From Nonomuraea rhodomycinica (lineage in GTDB: Bacteria > Actinomycetota > Actinomycetes > Streptosporangiales > Streptosporangiaceae): DNA of 64,000 bases. The notes under the pieces were generated by a model, which made no database searches, was not told the DNA's origin, and saw only the letters and a list, made by a program, of their open reading frames with translations. Every line of letters begins with the position of its first letter. The stretch's first letter is position 1. Position numbers and translations under genes: made by a program. The stretch spans positions 2,241,222 to 2,305,221 of the forward strand of contig NZ_JABWGO010000001.1 of NCBI RefSeq assembly GCF_013363995.1. Reading direction: 5' to 3'. Shown here one piece after another: positions 32,566 through 42,067 of this stretch.

Positions 32566-33237
32566 GTGACAACGCGTAAGAGCTCCGGCTCCACCACGGC
32601 CGCCCCCGCCAAGCGCCAGCGCGCGGGTTCCTCGGGCTCGGCCTCGGAGCGCCGCGACCATCTGGTCAAGCTCGCCGCGGAGATCTTCGCACGCAAGGGC
32701 TTCCAGGCCACGACCGTACGCGAGATCGCCACAGAGGCGGGCATTCTCTCCGGCAGTCTCTATCACCACTTCGACTCCAAGGAGACGATCGTCGACGAGG
32801 TGCTGTCCACCTTCCTCGACGACCTCATCGCCCGCTACCGCGCCGCCCTGGAGTCCGGCTCCGACCCGCGCACGGTGCTGTCGGAGATGGTGCGCATCGG
32901 CTTCGGCACGCTGGAGCCGCACCGCGCCGCGATCACCGTCATGCAGAACGACTGGAACTACCTGCGCCAGTTCGAGCGGTTCAACTACCTCGTCAAGGCC
33001 GAGGACGAGGTCGAGCAGATGTGGGTGGCGCAGATCAAGGCCGGCCAGGCGGCCGGGCAGCTCCGCGCCGACGTCGACCCCAAGCTCACCTACCGCATGA
33101 TCCGCGACACCATCTGGGTGGCCGTGCGCTGGTTCCGGCCCGGCGGCCGGCTCAACACGACCGGCCTGGCCGAGCACTACATCACGGTGCTCTTCGACGG
33201 ACTGGCCACCGGCGAGCGCACCACCCAGAAGGGATGA
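32566..33237 (+). CDS. kstR2: TetR family repressor KstR2
   Basis: The 223-residue regulator has a basic serine-rich N-terminus, then the TetR helix-turn-helix: LVKLAAEIFARKGFQATTVR, EIATEAGILSGSLYHHFDSK (about residues 34-74). The C-terminal domain contains MQNDWNYLRQFERFNYLVKA and WVAVRWFRPGGRLNTTGLAE, typical of KstR2. KstR2 represses HIP catabolic genes and is released by HIP-CoA. GTG 32566 follows the CATAAT -10 by seven bases (leaderless); the ATG at 32557 overlaps that -10 and is rejected. The divergent fadA6 gene and the operators across the window support the assignment. Confidence 0.85.
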   Translation: MTTRKSSGSTTAAPAKRQRAGSSGSASERRDHLVKLAAEIFARKGFQATTVREIATEAGILSGSLYHHFDSKETIVDEVLSTFLDDLIARYRAALESGSDPRTVLSEMVRIGFGTLEPHRAAITVMQNDWNYLRQFERFNYLVKAEDEVEQMWVAQIKAGQAAGQLRADVDPKLTYRMIRDTIWVAVRWFRPGGRLNTTGLAEHYITVLFDGLATGERTTQKG

Positions 33238-33944
33238 GCGCGCCCGGAGGGACGAGCGCGCCCGAGGCCGTGCGCGACGCGGTGCGCACGGCCCTGCGCG
33301 CGGCGGCCGAGCCGGCCAAGGCCCCGCTCATGCAGGCGTACATGAAGTCCTCGATGCCCTTCCTCGGCGTCCAGGCGGGGCCGCGCCGGGCCGCGCTCAA
33401 GCGGGTCTTCGCCGGCCACCGCATCGCCACCGCGCCCGAGTGGCGGCAGGCCGTGCTCGCGCTCTGGCGCGAGGCCGAGTACCGCGAGGAGCGCTACGCG
33501 GCGGTCGAGCTGACCGGCCACGCGCACTACCGCGCGTTCCAGACGCTCTACACGCTGCCCATGTACGAGGAGATGATCGTCAGCGGCGCCTGGTGGGACT
33601 TCGTGGACGAGCTGGCCACGCACCGCGTCGGCGGGCTGCTGGCCGCCTTCCCCGAGGCGATGCGGCCCCTGCTGCTGGAATGGGCGCACGACGGCGACCT
33701 GTGGAAGCGGCGCACGGCCATCCTGTGCCAGAACCGGTTCAGGCAGCGCACCGACACCGCGCTGCTCTACGCCTGCATCGAGCCGAGCCTGTCCGACAAC
33801 GACTTCTTCGCCCGCAAGGCGATCGGGTGGGCGCTGCGCGAGTACGCCAAGACCAACCCCGACGAGGTCGTGCGCTACGTGCGGGCCAAGGGCATCAGCG
33901 GGCTCAGCCGCCGCGAGGCGCTGAAGAACCTGCCCGTAGCCTGA
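33234..33944 (+). CDS. DNA alkylation repair protein (AlkD family)
   Basis: This 236-residue all-helical HEAT-like protein has KAPLMQAYMKSSMPFLGVQA near 28, YREERYAAVELTGHAHYRAF near 82, WWDFVDELATHRVGGLL near 121 and FFARKAIGWALREYAKTNPD near 183, as in AlkD-type DNA glycosylases that remove alkylated purines. ATG overlaps the kstR2 stop (ATGA), so it is translated from the kstR2 transcript. This pairing is positional and no steroid role is implied. Confidence 0.8.
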   Translation: MSAPGGTSAPEAVRDAVRTALRAAAEPAKAPLMQAYMKSSMPFLGVQAGPRRAALKRVFAGHRIATAPEWRQAVLALWREAEYREERYAAVELTGHAHYRAFQTLYTLPMYEEMIVSGAWWDFVDELATHRVGGLLAAFPEAMRPLLLEWAHDGDLWKRRTAILCQNRFRQRTDTALLYACIEPSLSDNDFFARKAIGWALREYAKTNPDEVVRYVRAKGISGLSRREALKNLPVA

Positions 33945-34005
33945 GCCCGCCGCCTCAACGGGTCCACATTCAGCGGGTTCCCACGCCTCGGCCGGTCCAC
34001 CGGCC

Positions 34006-34845
34006 TCAGCGGGTCCACAGGGCGTCCTGCACGGCCTGCACCAGCGCCATCAGCTCCGGCGTGACCCGCTCCCGCGACCACGCCAGCCCGTAGGTGATTC
34101 GCAGGTCGCCGGCCGCCAGCGGCACGAAGGTCACGTCGTCGCGGCGCACGGCCCGCACCAGGAGCTGCGGGGCCGGCAACAGCCCCGCGCCGGCCGCGAC
34201 CAGGTCGAGGGCCGCGGCGAAGTCGTCTCCGGGCGCCGCCCGGGTGCGGCCCGGCAGCCCCGGCCACGGCCGCCCGCCCGGCGCGAGCACCGTGCGGCCC
34301 GCCAGGTCGCGCGGCTCGACGCGGGGCCGGGCGGCGAGCGGATGCCCGGCGGGCACGGCCAGATGGTCCACCGACACGTGGAAGCGGGCCCCGGTGACCA
34401 GGGGCGCGGGCGCGGGGACGACGAGCACCGCCGCCGACACCTCGCCCCCCGCCAGCGCGGCCGACGCCTCGGCGCGGTCGGCGACGCGCAGCTCCACCCC
34501 GACGGGCGGGGTGCGCGCGGCCAGCCGCCTGGCGACCCGGGCGACGAGCGAGCCCACGAGCGGTGGATAAGCAAGGTGAATGCTCGGCCGGGCCAGCCGG
34601 GACGCCTCCGCCGAGAAGGCCGACGCCGACTCCAGCACCTGCTCCGCGTACGGCAGCAGGGCCCTGCCCTCGGCCGTGAGCCGGACCGCCCGCGCGCTGC
34701 GCTCGAAGAGCCGGAGCCCGGCCGACCGCTCCAGCCGGGTGATCGCCTGGCTCATGGCGGGCTGCGACATCCCGAGGTCGGCGGCGGCCCGCGAGAAGCT
34801 GAGCCGGTCGGCCACGCGGGCGAAGCACTGGATCTCCCGGAGCAT
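34006..34845 (-). CDS. LysR family transcriptional regulator, divergent from metE
   Basis: The 279-residue protein has the LysR helix-turn-helix at its N-terminus (LREIQCFARVADRLSFSRAA, ADLGMSQPAMSQAITRLERS) and a substrate-binding domain with LGLPAPQLLVRAV-like GLLPAPQLLVRAVRRDDVTF at the end. ATG 34845 is the usual LysR position; in-frame starts up to 34902 are unlikely. Divergence from metE suggests that it controls methionine synthesis, as MetR does elsewhere, though it is not clearly a MetR. Confidence 0.75.
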   Translation of the reverse strand: MLREIQCFARVADRLSFSRAAADLGMSQPAMSQAITRLERSAGLRLFERSARAVRLTAEGRALLPYAEQVLESASAFSAEASRLARPSIHLAYPPLVGSLVARVARRLAARTPPVGVELRVADRAEASAALAGGEVSAAVLVVPAPAPLVTGARFHVSVDHLAVPAGHPLAARPRVEPRDLAGRTVLAPGGRPWPGLPGRTRAAPGDDFAAALDLVAAGAGLLPAPQLLVRAVRRDDVTFVPLAAGDLRITYGLAWSRERVTPELMALVQAVQDALWTR

Positions 34846-34881
34846 AAGCGTCACGAATCCATGGTGCACCCACCGGGGAGT

Positions 34882-34932
34882 GCCGGGCACGATTCCCGGC
34901 ATTGATCACCGACGCGTGGCGATCGCGCCACG
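34882..34932. promoter_or_regulatory. lysR-metE intergenic inverted repeats
   Basis: Two inverted repeats lie in the region: GCCGGG (34882-34887) with CCCGGC (34895-34900), and CGTGGCG (34915-34921) with CGCCACG (34926-34932). One may be the LysR binding site; the second lies in the metE leader and could form a hairpin before the ribosome binding site GGGAG. Confidence 0.4.
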
Positions 34933-34950
34933 ACGACCCAGGGAGCAGAC

Positions 34951-37128
34951 ATGTCCACGCCGCCCGCCTTCCCCGCCTCCACCGTGCTGGGCTATCCCCG
35001 GATCGGCCCGCGCCGCGAGCTGAAGCGCGCCCTGGAGGCGTACTGGGACGGCCGCTCGACCCGCGAGGAACTGGACCTCGCCGGGGCCGAGCTGCGGGAG
35101 CGGACCTGGCTCCGGCTCGCCGAGCTGGGGCTGGAGGCGCTGCCGTCCAACACCTTCTCCCTCTACGACCACGTGCTGGACACGGCCGTGCTGCTGGGGG
35201 CGGTGCCGAAGAGGTACCTGGACGCCGCGGACCCCTACTTCGCCATGGCCCGCGGCACGGACGGCCTCGCGCCGCTGCGGATGACCAAGTGGTTCGACAC
35301 GAACTACCACTACATCGTGCCCGAGATCGGGCCCGACACGGCCTTCGCCCTCGACGCCGCCAAGCCCCTCGGCGAGGTGCGGCAGGCGCGGGCGCTGGGC
35401 CTGGAGACCCGGCCCGTGGTGCTCGGGCCGGTGACGTTCCTGCTGCTGTCGGAGCGCGGCGCGGCGGCGCTGGACCGGCTCGGCGACGTGCTGGCCTGCT
35501 ACGAGCGGCTGCTGGCGGAGCTGGCCGCCGAGGGTGTCGCCTGGGTGCAGCTCGACGAGCCCGCGCTGGTGACCGACCTCGGGCCGGCCGGGCTCGCCGC
35601 GGTCCGGGAGGCCTACGAGCGGCTCGGCGGCGCGGCCGAGCGGCCCGGCCTGCTCGTCGCCGCCCCCTACGGCGACCTGGGCGAGGCGCTGCCGGTGCTG
35701 GCCGCCACGCCCGTGGAGGCGATCGGCCTCGACCTGGTGCGCGGCGGCCTGGACGGGGTCGCGGCGCTGGCGGGCAAGACCGTGGTGGCGGGCGTGGTGT
35801 CCGGGCGCGACGTGTGGCGCACCCCGCCGGAGCGGGCCGCGCACGCGCTGCGGACGGTCCGGGCGCACGCCGCCCACGTGGTGGTCGGCACGTCCTGCTC
35901 GCTGCTGCACGTGCCCTACGACGTGGCGGCCGAGCCGGACCTCGACCCGGCGCTGCGGGCGCGGCTGGCCTTCGCCGAGCAGAAGGTCGCCGAGGTGGTG
36001 GAGCTGGCGCGCTCCTCCTGGGACGGCCCCGAGCCGGCGGCGGCGTCGGTGCCGCTGGCCGCGCCCGTCCCGGCCGGGGAGCGGGCGCCGTACGCGGTGC
36101 GCGCCGCCGCCCAGGCCGAGCGACTGGGGCTGCCGCCGTTGCCGGTCACCACGATCGGCTCGTTCCCGCAGACCGGCGAGCTGCGCGCCGCCCGCGCCGC
36201 CGTGGCGGCCGGGACGCTGCCGGAGCCGGAGTACGACCGGCTGGTCGAGGCGGAGATCGAGCGGGCCGTGCGCGCCCAGGAGCGGCTCGGCCTCGACGTG
36301 CTCGTCCACGGCGAGCCGGAGCGCAACGACATGGTGCAGTACTTCGCCGAGCACCTGGACGGCTTCGCCGTCACCCGCAACGGCTGGGTCCAGTCGTACG
36401 GCAGCCGCTGCACGCGCCCGCCGATCCTGCACGGCGACGTCTCGCGGCCCGGGGCGATCACCGTGCGGTGGGCCCGTTTCGCCCAGTCGCTGACGGACCG
36501 CCCGGTCAAGGGCATGCTCACGGGGCCGGTCACGATCGTCGCCTGGTCGTTCGTCCGGGACGACCTGCCGCTGCGCGACGTGGTGTTCCAGGTGGCGGAG
36601 GCGATCCGGGAGGAGGTGTCCGACCTGGAGGCGGCCGGGGTGCCGGTGATCCAGGTGGACGAGCCGGCGCTGCGTGAGCTGCTGCCGCTGCGCCGCGCCG
36701 CCCAGGCCGACTACCTGGAGTGGTCCGTCGCCGCGTACCGGCGGGCCACCTCGGGCGCGGGCCCGGCCACCCAGATCCACACGCACCTGTGCTACTCGGA
36801 CGCCGACCAGATCCTGGCCGCGATCGACGGCCTGGACGCCGACGTCACCACCGTCGAGTCGGCCCGCTCGGGCGGGCGGATCCTGGGGGCGGTCGGCGGG
36901 TTCGGGCGCGGGCTCGGTCCGGGGGTGTACGACATCCACTCGCCGCGGGTGCCGGGCGGCGAGGAGGTGGAGCGGCTGCTGCGCGAGGCGCTGAAGGCCC
37001 TGCCGGCCGGGCGGCTGTGGGTGAACCCGGACTGCGGGCTGAAGACCCGCACGTACGCGCAGGTCGAGGCGGCGCTGGCCAACGTGGTGGCGGCCACCCG
37101 CCGCCTGCGCGAGGAGCTGATCGCCTGA
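34951..37128 (+). CDS. metE: cobalamin-independent methionine synthase MetE
   Basis: The 725-residue protein has the MetE N-terminal barrel (VLGYPRIGPRRELKRALEAY; TKWFDTNYHYIVPEIGPDTA) and the C-terminal catalytic barrel (PVTTIGSFPQTGELRAARAA; LDVLVHGEPERNDMVQYFAE; TQIHTHLCYSD and NPDCGLKTRTYAQV, which give the zinc-binding His, Cys and Cys). It transfers a methyl group from methyltetrahydrofolate polyglutamate to homocysteine. It is slightly shorter than the usual 750-770 residues. GGGAG lies upstream of the ATG. Confidence 0.95.
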   Translation: MSTPPAFPASTVLGYPRIGPRRELKRALEAYWDGRSTREELDLAGAELRERTWLRLAELGLEALPSNTFSLYDHVLDTAVLLGAVPKRYLDAADPYFAMARGTDGLAPLRMTKWFDTNYHYIVPEIGPDTAFALDAAKPLGEVRQARALGLETRPVVLGPVTFLLLSERGAAALDRLGDVLACYERLLAELAAEGVAWVQLDEPALVTDLGPAGLAAVREAYERLGGAAERPGLLVAAPYGDLGEALPVLAATPVEAIGLDLVRGGLDGVAALAGKTVVAGVVSGRDVWRTPPERAAHALRTVRAHAAHVVVGTSCSLLHVPYDVAAEPDLDPALRARLAFAEQKVAEVVELARSSWDGPEPAAASVPLAAPVPAGERAPYAVRAAAQAERLGLPPLPVTTIGSFPQTGELRAARAAVAAGTLPEPEYDRLVEAEIERAVRAQERLGLDVLVHGEPERNDMVQYFAEHLDGFAVTRNGWVQSYGSRCTRPPILHGDVSRPGAITVRWARFAQSLTDRPVKGMLTGPVTIVAWSFVRDDLPLRDVVFQVAEAIREEVSDLEAAGVPVIQVDEPALRELLPLRRAAQADYLEWSVAAYRRATSGAGPATQIHTHLCYSDADQILAAIDGLDADVTTVESARSGGRILGAVGGFGRGLGPGVYDIHSPRVPGGEEVERLLREALKALPAGRLWVNPDCGLKTRTYAQVEAALANVVAATRRLREELIA

Positions 37129-37146
37129 CGCGTCCGTCGTCGGCCG

Positions 37147-37992
37147 TCAGCTGAACGTGCGGACCAGGTTGGCCAGGGCGGCGTCCGCGTAGTGCCGGGG
37201 GCCCGTGCTGAGTCCGTAGGCCAGGTCCTCGATGAGGGCGCACCGGGCGTAGAAGCGCACCCGCGCCCGGTCGTCCTCGCCGAGGCCGCCGTCGTAGTGC
37301 GCGGCGACGGCCTCGAACACCTCGGGGCCGAGGTCGCGGTAGAGGCGGGCGAAGTCGTGGGCCGGGTCGGTGAAGGCCGCGTCGGTCCAGTCGAGGACGC
37401 CGGTCAGCAGGCCGGTCTCCGGGTCGGCCAGCAGGTGCTCGGCGCCGAGGTCGTTGTGGCAGAACCGCAGCGTGTCGGTGTCGGCGGGCACCGGGGCGCG
37501 CAGGAACGCCTCGACCAGCGGGCGCTGCTCCTCCGGCACGTGCTCCTCGACGTCGCGGTAGTCCTGGCCGGCGTCCTGGAGCAGCGTCGGCGCGGGGTAG
37601 AGGTCGGGCGGGGCCAGCTCGCGCAGCCCGTCGGCGGGGGCGGCGTGCAGGGCGCCGAGGAAGGCGCCCAGCGGCTCGGCCAGCCGCATCGGGTCGGGCA
37701 CCGGGTGCAGGTTGACCGGCCGGCCGGGCAGCTTGCGGTAGGCGATGACGGCGGCCTCCGGGTCGCTGAAGACGACCTCGGGCACCGGCAGCGGGGAGAT
37801 GGCGCGCACGGCGGCGAGCAGCGCGGTCTCGCGCCGGGTCTCCTCGCCGTCGGCGACCCGCGCGCCGCGGACGATCAGCTCGCCGTCGACCTCGTACACG
37901 ACGTTGTCCAGGCCCTCGCCGAGCCGGACGATGGAGTGGATCTCGTGGCCGGGCAGATGGCGGGCCAGCAACGCGCGGATGTCGGCGATCAC
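37147..37992 (-). CDS. aminoglycoside phosphotransferase-family kinase
   Basis: The 281-residue protein has an APH fold: RLGEGLDNVVYEVDGELIVR near 22, RFCHNDLGAEHLLADPETG near 178 with the catalytic aspartate, and TGVLDWTDAAFTDPAHDFAR near 197 with the metal aspartate. Such kinases phosphorylate aminoglycosides, choline, homoserine or similar small molecules; no particular substrate is indicated. It converges with metE. Confidence 0.85.
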   Translation of the reverse strand: MIADIRALLARHLPGHEIHSIVRLGEGLDNVVYEVDGELIVRGARVADGEETRRETALLAAVRAISPLPVPEVVFSDPEAAVIAYRKLPGRPVNLHPVPDPMRLAEPLGAFLGALHAAPADGLRELAPPDLYPAPTLLQDAGQDYRDVEEHVPEEQRPLVEAFLRAPVPADTDTLRFCHNDLGAEHLLADPETGLLTGVLDWTDAAFTDPAHDFARLYRDLGPEVFEAVAAHYDGGLGEDDRARVRFYARCALIEDLAYGLSTGPRHYADAALANLVRTFS

Positions 37993-38054
37993 ACTGCGCA
38001 GCCTAGGCCCGCCGGGCCCGCCGTGCGAGGGCCCGTGCCGACCGCGTCACCCGG

Positions 38055-38975
38055 TCACTTCAGCGCCCCGGCGGTCAGCCCGGCCTGGATCTGCCGCTGG
38101 AAGATCGTGTAGACGACCAGCATGGGCAGGATGGCCAGGGTCAGGGCGGCGAACAGCGCCGACCAGTCCTGGTCGTAGCCGGCCGCGGTGGAGATGTCGG
38201 CGATGCCCTGGGTGAGCACCCACTTGTCGCGCTCCTGGAGCAGCACCAGCGGGAGCTGGTACTGGTTCCACTGGCCGAGCACGTTGAAGATGGTGACGCT
38301 CACGATGCCGGGGCGGGCCATCGGCAGCATGATCTGGAAGAACACGCGGGTGTGCGAGGCGCCGTCCACCATGGCCGCCTCGCCGACCGCGGTGGGCAGG
38401 GTGCGGAAGAAGGCCGCGAGGAAGAACACGGTGAACGGCATCGAGTACGCGATGTAGACCAGCACCAGCCCGGCGTGGGTGTTGAGCCCGATGAACGGCC
38501 CGAGGACCGGCACGTTGCCCATGTTCTGCACCACGAAGAACAGCGGGGTCAGCGCCAGGTACACCGGGAAGGCCAGCCCGGAGACGAACATCAGGTAGAA
38601 GGCCCGGTTGCCGCGGAACGGGTAGCGGGCCAGCACGTACGCGGCCATGGAGCCGAGCAGCATGGTGCCGAACGTGCTGAACGTCACCACGACGACGCTG
38701 TTGAGCGTGTACTGCCCGATGTGCGCCTGCTCCCAGGCCCGGGCGAAGTTGTCCCAGTGCAGGGTCCGCGGCAGCGACCAGGCGTCGCCGAAGATCTCGT
38801 CCTCGCTCTTGACCGAGGCCAGGAACGTCCACAGGATCGGCACCACGACGAGCACGGTCCACACCAGCAGCGCCACGTGCGACAGCACGCCCAGCGGGCC
38901 GAGGCGCTTGCGGCGCTCGCGCCGCTCCTCCCGGCGCGAGGTCGCGACCGTCCCCGAGGTCATCGTCGTTGTCAT
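38055..38975 (-). CDS. sugar ABC transporter permease (MalG type, NgcG-like)
   Basis: The 306-residue membrane protein has six transmembrane helices and the permease EAA loop EAAMVDGASHTRVFFQIMLP near 190, which contacts the ATPase. The start ATG 38975 overlaps the stop of the preceding permease (TGATG). As in other actinobacterial carbohydrate transporters there is no ATPase gene nearby; a shared MsiK-type ATPase elsewhere is expected. The operon partners suggest N-acetylglucosamine or diacetylchitobiose as substrate. Confidence 0.85.
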   Translation of the reverse strand: MTTTMTSGTVATSRREERRERRKRLGPLGVLSHVALLVWTVLVVVPILWTFLASVKSEDEIFGDAWSLPRTLHWDNFARAWEQAHIGQYTLNSVVVVTFSTFGTMLLGSMAAYVLARYPFRGNRAFYLMFVSGLAFPVYLALTPLFFVVQNMGNVPVLGPFIGLNTHAGLVLVYIAYSMPFTVFFLAAFFRTLPTAVGEAAMVDGASHTRVFFQIMLPMARPGIVSVTIFNVLGQWNQYQLPLVLLQERDKWVLTQGIADISTAAGYDQDWSALFAALTLAILPMLVVYTIFQRQIQAGLTAGALK

Positions 38976-39898
38976 CAGTACTCGATTCGTTCGCGCCTCG
39001 ACAGGCGCAGCGAGATGATCGCGAAGCCGACGGTGAAGAAGAACATCACGACGCCGAGCGCGGAGGCGTAGCCGAAGCGGAAGTACGAGAACGCGTTGCG
39101 GTAGATCTCGGCCGCCATGACGGTCGTCGAGAAGTCGGGGCCGCCGTGCTGGTCGGTCATGACCCACACGATCGCGAACACGTCGAGCGCCAGGATGCCG
39201 AGGTACACCCAGGCCACCTGCACGGTGTCCCACAGCAGCGGCAGCGTGATGCGGAAGAACAGGCTCCCCCGCCCGGCCCCGTCGATCTGCGCCGCCTCGA
39301 ACATGTCGCGCGGGATCGAGGCGAGGCCGGCGGAGAAGAGCACCACGTAGAAGCCGACGGCCTGCCAGACCATCACGCCGAGGACCGACCAGAAGGCGAC
39401 GTCCGGGTTCGACAGGAACCCGACCGGCTCGACGCCGAGCGCCATGAGCGGCCCGTTGAGCATGCCGCTGCCGTCGGGCCGGAACACCTGCTGGAACAGC
39501 ACCGCGACCACCGCCACGGCCAGCACCTGCGGGAAGAAGAAGATCACCCGGTAGAGCTTCGACCCCCTGATGCCGCCGAGACCGCCGCTGCCGCCGTTGC
39601 CGCCGCCCACGTTGAGCAGGAAGGCGAAGAACAGCGCGATGACGATCGTCAGCAGCGGCAGCAGCACGAGCAGCGCCGCGTTGTGCCGCACCGCCTTCCA
39701 GAAGATCCCGTCGGCGAACAGCCTGGCGAAGTTGTCGAACCCGACGAACCTCGGCGTGGCGGTCACACCCCGCCAGTCGGTCATCGCGATGTAGAAGGCC
39801 TGGATGTACGGCGAGATGACGTACACCAGGTAGAGCGTCACCGGGGCCGCGAGGAACGCGGTGATGAACAGCCCGCGCCGGTAGCGCTGGAACAGCAT
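38975..39898 (-). CDS. sugar ABC transporter permease (MalF type, NgcF-like)
   Basis: A 307-residue permease with six hydrophobic helices and the EAA loop EAAQIDGAGRGSLFFRITLP near 215. A glycine-rich cytoplasmic insertion (VGGGNGGSGGLGGIRGSK, near 97-115) is longer than usual. It overlaps both neighbours by one base, so the three transporter genes are translationally coupled. Confidence 0.85.
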   Translation of the reverse strand: MLFQRYRRGLFITAFLAAPVTLYLVYVISPYIQAFYIAMTDWRGVTATPRFVGFDNFARLFADGIFWKAVRHNAALLVLLPLLTIVIALFFAFLLNVGGGNGGSGGLGGIRGSKLYRVIFFFPQVLAVAVVAVLFQQVFRPDGSGMLNGPLMALGVEPVGFLSNPDVAFWSVLGVMVWQAVGFYVVLFSAGLASIPRDMFEAAQIDGAGRGSLFFRITLPLLWDTVQVAWVYLGILALDVFAIVWVMTDQHGGPDFSTTVMAAEIYRNAFSYFRFGYASALGVVMFFFTVGFAIISLRLSRRERIEY

Positions 39899-41313
39899 CA
39901 GCGCTTGAACTTCTTGATCGAGGAGTCGCCCTTGATCTCGTCGGCCTTCTTCTGCAGCCGCTCCAGGTACTTGTCGGGCGTCAGGCCGCCGGTCATGAGC
40001 TCGCCGGTGGCGGCGATGGCCTCGTCCTTGAGCTGGGCGTACCAGGTCTGCCAGCGGTAGGTGACGGTGTTGGCGCCCGCGGCGGTGACGGCCTTGGACG
40101 CGCTGGCCGCGCCCGGGGAGAGCTGCCGGCCCTCGCCCGCGCCCTTGACGACCGAGACGGTGCGGACCAGCTCGCTGAAGTCGCCGGCCGCCTTCTTCGA
40201 CAGCATGGCGCGCAGGTACTCCATGCCGCCCTGGGGGTTGGCGCCCTTGGCCGGGACGATGAAGTTCTCGCCGGGCGAGGTGTGCAGGGTGCCGTACGGC
40301 ATCTTGTCGGAGCCGGTGAAGTCGGGCAGCGGGAACATGCCGTACTCGAAGTCGGCGGGCGTGGTGGTCTTCTGCTCGTTCTCCAGCCACGACCCCGAGG
40401 GCAGCATGGCGACCTTGTACTTGTTCTGCGCGGTCTGGGTCTGGACGTGGTCGAGGCCGGCGGTGCCCTCCATGAGGTACTTCGCGCCGATCTCGGCCCA
40501 GGCGGCGGCCGACTGCTTCATCGGCTCGCTGGTCCAGGCGCCGTCCTCCAGGTTGTCGATGTTGACGAGCACCTCCGGCCCGCCGATCTTGGCGGCCAGG
40601 GTGAGCAGCGGCTCGTACAGGTACTGCGGGAACTTGCCGGCGTAGGTGAAGGGCGCCATCTTGCCGGACTTCTTGATCGTGTCGCAGAGCTTGAGGAACT
40701 CGTCCCAGGTCTTCGGCGGCTGCCAGCCGTTGTCGCGGAAGGCCTTCTGGGAGTACCAGATGCCGAAGATGTAGTTGACGTAGCCGAGCACGCTGAACGT
40801 GCCGTCGTAGGTGCCGATCTCGATGACGGCCGGGTCGAGCAGGTCGCGGACCTTGACGTTGGGGTCGTCCCAGCTCGGCGCGTCGAGCAGCGGGGTGAGG
40901 TCGTGGAGCTGGCCGTCCTGGGCGAGCGCGCCGAAGTCCATGGCGTTGGCGCCGGAGTTGTCGATGACGTCGGGCGGGTTGCCGCCGGCGAAGCGCGGCT
41001 GCAGGACCTTGGTGATCTCCTTGGTGGACTCGATCTTGATCTGCGCCTGCGGGTACTTGGTCTTGAACAGCGGCTGGTGGATGTCCTTGGCGTAGGCGGT
41101 GCCGAAGCCGCCGTCGAAGATCCAGACCTCCAGCGGTTTGTCGGCCGCGACGCCGAAGGGGTTGGCGGCGCTGGTGGCCACCGGTGCGGCCGAGGACGAG
41201 GCCGGCGCCTTGGACGCCGGGGTGGCGCAGGCGGCGAGCGCGCCGGCCACGGGGACCAGCGCGGCGCCCCGCAGGAGCTGGCGCCGGGTGATGTTCTGGG
41301 GGGTGTCGGTCAT
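39898..41313 (-). CDS. N-acetylglucosamine/diacetylchitobiose-binding lipoprotein (NgcE-like)
   Basis: The 471-residue solute-binding protein has a twin-arginine signal (TRRQLLRG, arginines 10-11) and a lipobox LAAC with Cys29, so it is exported folded and anchored to the membrane. Its mature domain (PLEVWIFDGGFGTAYAKDIH; VIDNSGANAMDFGALAQDGQ; YNYIFGIWYSQKAF-like VNYIFGIWYSQKAFRDNGW) resembles NgcE of the streptomycete GlcNAc transporter. The substrate is an inference from this likeness plus the adjacent SIS protein and GlcNAc-kinase-like gene. Confidence 0.8.
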   Translation of the reverse strand: MTDTPQNITRRQLLRGAALVPVAGALAACATPASKAPASSSAAPVATSAANPFGVAADKPLEVWIFDGGFGTAYAKDIHQPLFKTKYPQAQIKIESTKEITKVLQPRFAGGNPPDVIDNSGANAMDFGALAQDGQLHDLTPLLDAPSWDDPNVKVRDLLDPAVIEIGTYDGTFSVLGYVNYIFGIWYSQKAFRDNGWQPPKTWDEFLKLCDTIKKSGKMAPFTYAGKFPQYLYEPLLTLAAKIGGPEVLVNIDNLEDGAWTSEPMKQSAAAWAEIGAKYLMEGTAGLDHVQTQTAQNKYKVAMLPSGSWLENEQKTTTPADFEYGMFPLPDFTGSDKMPYGTLHTSPGENFIVPAKGANPQGGMEYLRAMLSKKAAGDFSELVRTVSVVKGAGEGRQLSPGAASASKAVTAAGANTVTYRWQTWYAQLKDEAIAATGELMTGGLTPDKYLERLQKKADEIKGDSSIKKFKR

Positions 41314-41332
41314 GATGGTGCTCTCCTGACTT

Positions 41333-42067
41333 TCAGGCTCCGCGTCTGATGCGCCCCGCGTAGCGGCTCTCCAGGGCCTTGTTGTGCTCGTCGCCGCCGG
41401 TCACGTTGACCGACAGGTAGATGGGCGGCGTCTCGCCGAGGGCCGCCAGGCGCTCCACCGCCTCGGTGACGACCATCTGCGCGAGCAGCGCCGAGGTGAT
41501 CGTGGAGACGGCGCCGTACGTGCCGCCGCCGGGCAGGTCGAGGACGGCGTCCCCGTACGGCGAGCCGTTGTCCAGGACGACGTCGGCCAGGTCCAGCAGC
41601 CGCCGGCCGGACGGGTGGCGCGAGGTCATCCGGGTGCTGTGCGCGACCGAGGTGATCGCGATCAGCGGGTGGCCGCGGTCCTTGACGATCGTGGCCAGCT
41701 CCACCACCGTGCCGTTGACGCCGGAGCTGGAGACGAGCACGAACACGTCGCGCGGGTCCACCGGGGCGAGGTCGTAGATCCGGCGGGCGATCGCGGGGTC
41801 GCGCTCCAGCTCGGGGGTCAGCACGCCGGGCGGCTCACCGCCGTACAGGACGAGGTCGCGCGGCGAGAGCCGGTTGCTGGGCACCAGCCCGCCGGCGCGG
41901 CCGGCGATCTCCATGGCGATCGCCTCGGAGTGCCCGGACCCGAAGGCGTTGACCACCCCGCCGGCCCGCAGCGCCTCGACGATCAGCCCCGCCGCCCGGT
42001 TCACGGGCTCGGCCTGGCTCTCGGCGACCCGGTGCGCGAGCTCCAGGGCCTTGGTCGCGTACGTCAT
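41333..42067 (-). CDS. SIS-domain sugar isomerase-like protein (UPF0309)
   Basis: The 244-residue protein has a SIS domain with VNAFGSGHSEAIAMEIAGRA near 39, VFVLVSSSGVNGTVVELATI near 109 and a C-terminal YLSVNVTGGDEHNKALESRY. The glycine/serine loops bind phosphosugars. It belongs to the UPF0309 type found beside GlcNAc transport genes, but its reaction is not known. It abuts the rpiR gene (stop to start) and lies upstream of ngcE, so one operon of five genes is likely. Confidence 0.8.
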   Translation of the reverse strand: MTYATKALELAHRVAESQAEPVNRAAGLIVEALRAGGVVNAFGSGHSEAIAMEIAGRAGGLVPSNRLSPRDLVLYGGEPPGVLTPELERDPAIARRIYDLAPVDPRDVFVLVSSSGVNGTVVELATIVKDRGHPLIAITSVAHSTRMTSRHPSGRRLLDLADVVLDNGSPYGDAVLDLPGGGTYGAVSTITSALLAQMVVTEAVERLAALGETPPIYLSVNVTGGDEHNKALESRYAGRIRRGA